From: Roseiarcus sp963836695
Lineage (GTDB): Bacteria; Pseudomonadota; Alphaproteobacteria; Rhizobiales; Beijerinckiaceae
Direction of reading: 5' to 3'
Length of the DNA: 64,000 nucleotides
Assembly: GCA_963836695.1 (NCBI GenBank)
Contig: CAWIKX010000024.1
Location: forward strand, 339,581-403,580
Positions 63,934-64,000 of the stretch are shown here, piece after piece; position 1 is the stretch's first letter; every line of letters begins with the position of its first letter. The notes beneath the pieces were generated by a model. That model was not told the origin of the DNA, searched no databases, and saw only the letters and a program-made list of their open reading frames with translations. The position numbers and the translations under genes were made by a program.

Positions 63934-64000
63934 CTAGGCAGGGGCGCCGTTCTTGGTTCTGATTTTGGCCTGGGAGGTCGTGACTTGCCGGGCCTTGAAC
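63934..64000 (-). CDS. C-terminal fragment of the gene upstream of the second sugar ATPase
   Basis: The minus strand enters the window in an open frame (FKARQVTTSQAKIRTKNGAP) that ends at TAG 63936-63934, 35 bp before the ATPase start. Gene order suggests the end of a sugar-binding protein gene, but 22 residues cannot prove it. Confidence 0.3.
   Translation of the reverse strand, partial: FKARQVTTSQAKIRTKNGAPA

Noticed and set aside
1..64000. CRISPR arrays
   Set aside because: No regularly spaced identical short repeats were seen anywhere; the only long direct repeats are the IS481 fragments and the att sites.

Overview
The window is high-GC DNA, most likely from an alphaproteobacterium of the order Hyphomicrobiales (Rhizobiales). 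The evidence is the linked pyrE-pdxJ-acpS block, an IalB-family protein, a CobF-type precorrin-6A synthase and the tRNA sequences. Genus cannot be fixed from the sequence alone. Chromosomal genes occupy about 1-15.2 kb and 49.0-64 kb. An inserted genomic island of about 33.8 kb lies between them.

Left chromosomal part (1-15.2 kb): a histidine phosphatase running off the edge, the GTPase TypA/BipA, a glycine-rich repeat protein, an alpha/beta hydrolase with a decayed copy of its own 5' end beside it, a LivJ-type binding protein, a MotA/MotB-like proton-channel pair, aspartate-semialdehyde dehydrogenase, a very large exported beta-helix protein with an AT-rich core, a GNAT acetyltransferase and an intact tRNA-Val(GAC).

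Island (15,191-49,019): bounded by a 39-bp direct repeat of the 3' half of tRNA-Val with one mismatch, and carrying a decayed tyrosine recombinase next to the right repeat. Its core is a 17-gene, tightly overlapping minus-strand operon (39,285 to 18,009). This operon encodes an extracellular contractile injection system (eCIS, Afp/PVC-like): sheath, tube, hub-chaperone-like protein, Pro-rich linker protein, DUF4255 cap, AAA+ ATPase, tube adaptor, LysM protein, hub, OB spike, PAAR tip, gp25 wedge, two J-like baseplate proteins, a beta-helix tail protein and a DUF6519 protein. No tape measure or classical fibre was found. Two DUF4157 (eCIS_core) proteins flank the operon as likely cargo. One ends in a second HExxH zincin-like domain; the other carries a HET-C domain. 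Each is followed exactly at its stop codon by a 554-bp, nearly identical fragment of the same dead IS481-family transposase. The right arm carries exported hydrolases: a GH25 lysozyme, a caspase-GH25 fusion and a GH75-like protein, plus a lipoprotein.

Right chromosomal part (49-64 kb): IalB-like protein, lipoprotein, acyltransferase, the pyrE-pdxJ-acpS operon, cupin, tRNA-Thr(TGT), cobF, a B12-binding-type radical SAM protein, and two tail-to-tail CUT2-type sugar ABC modules.

Many otherwise well-preserved genes carry single-base indels (DUF6519 gene, first J-like gene, HET-C gene, GH25 gene, cobF, sugar permeases, one sugar ATPase). Several lie in short homopolymers. I read these as probable assembly errors rather than mass pseudogenisation, but this must be checked before any functional conclusion.
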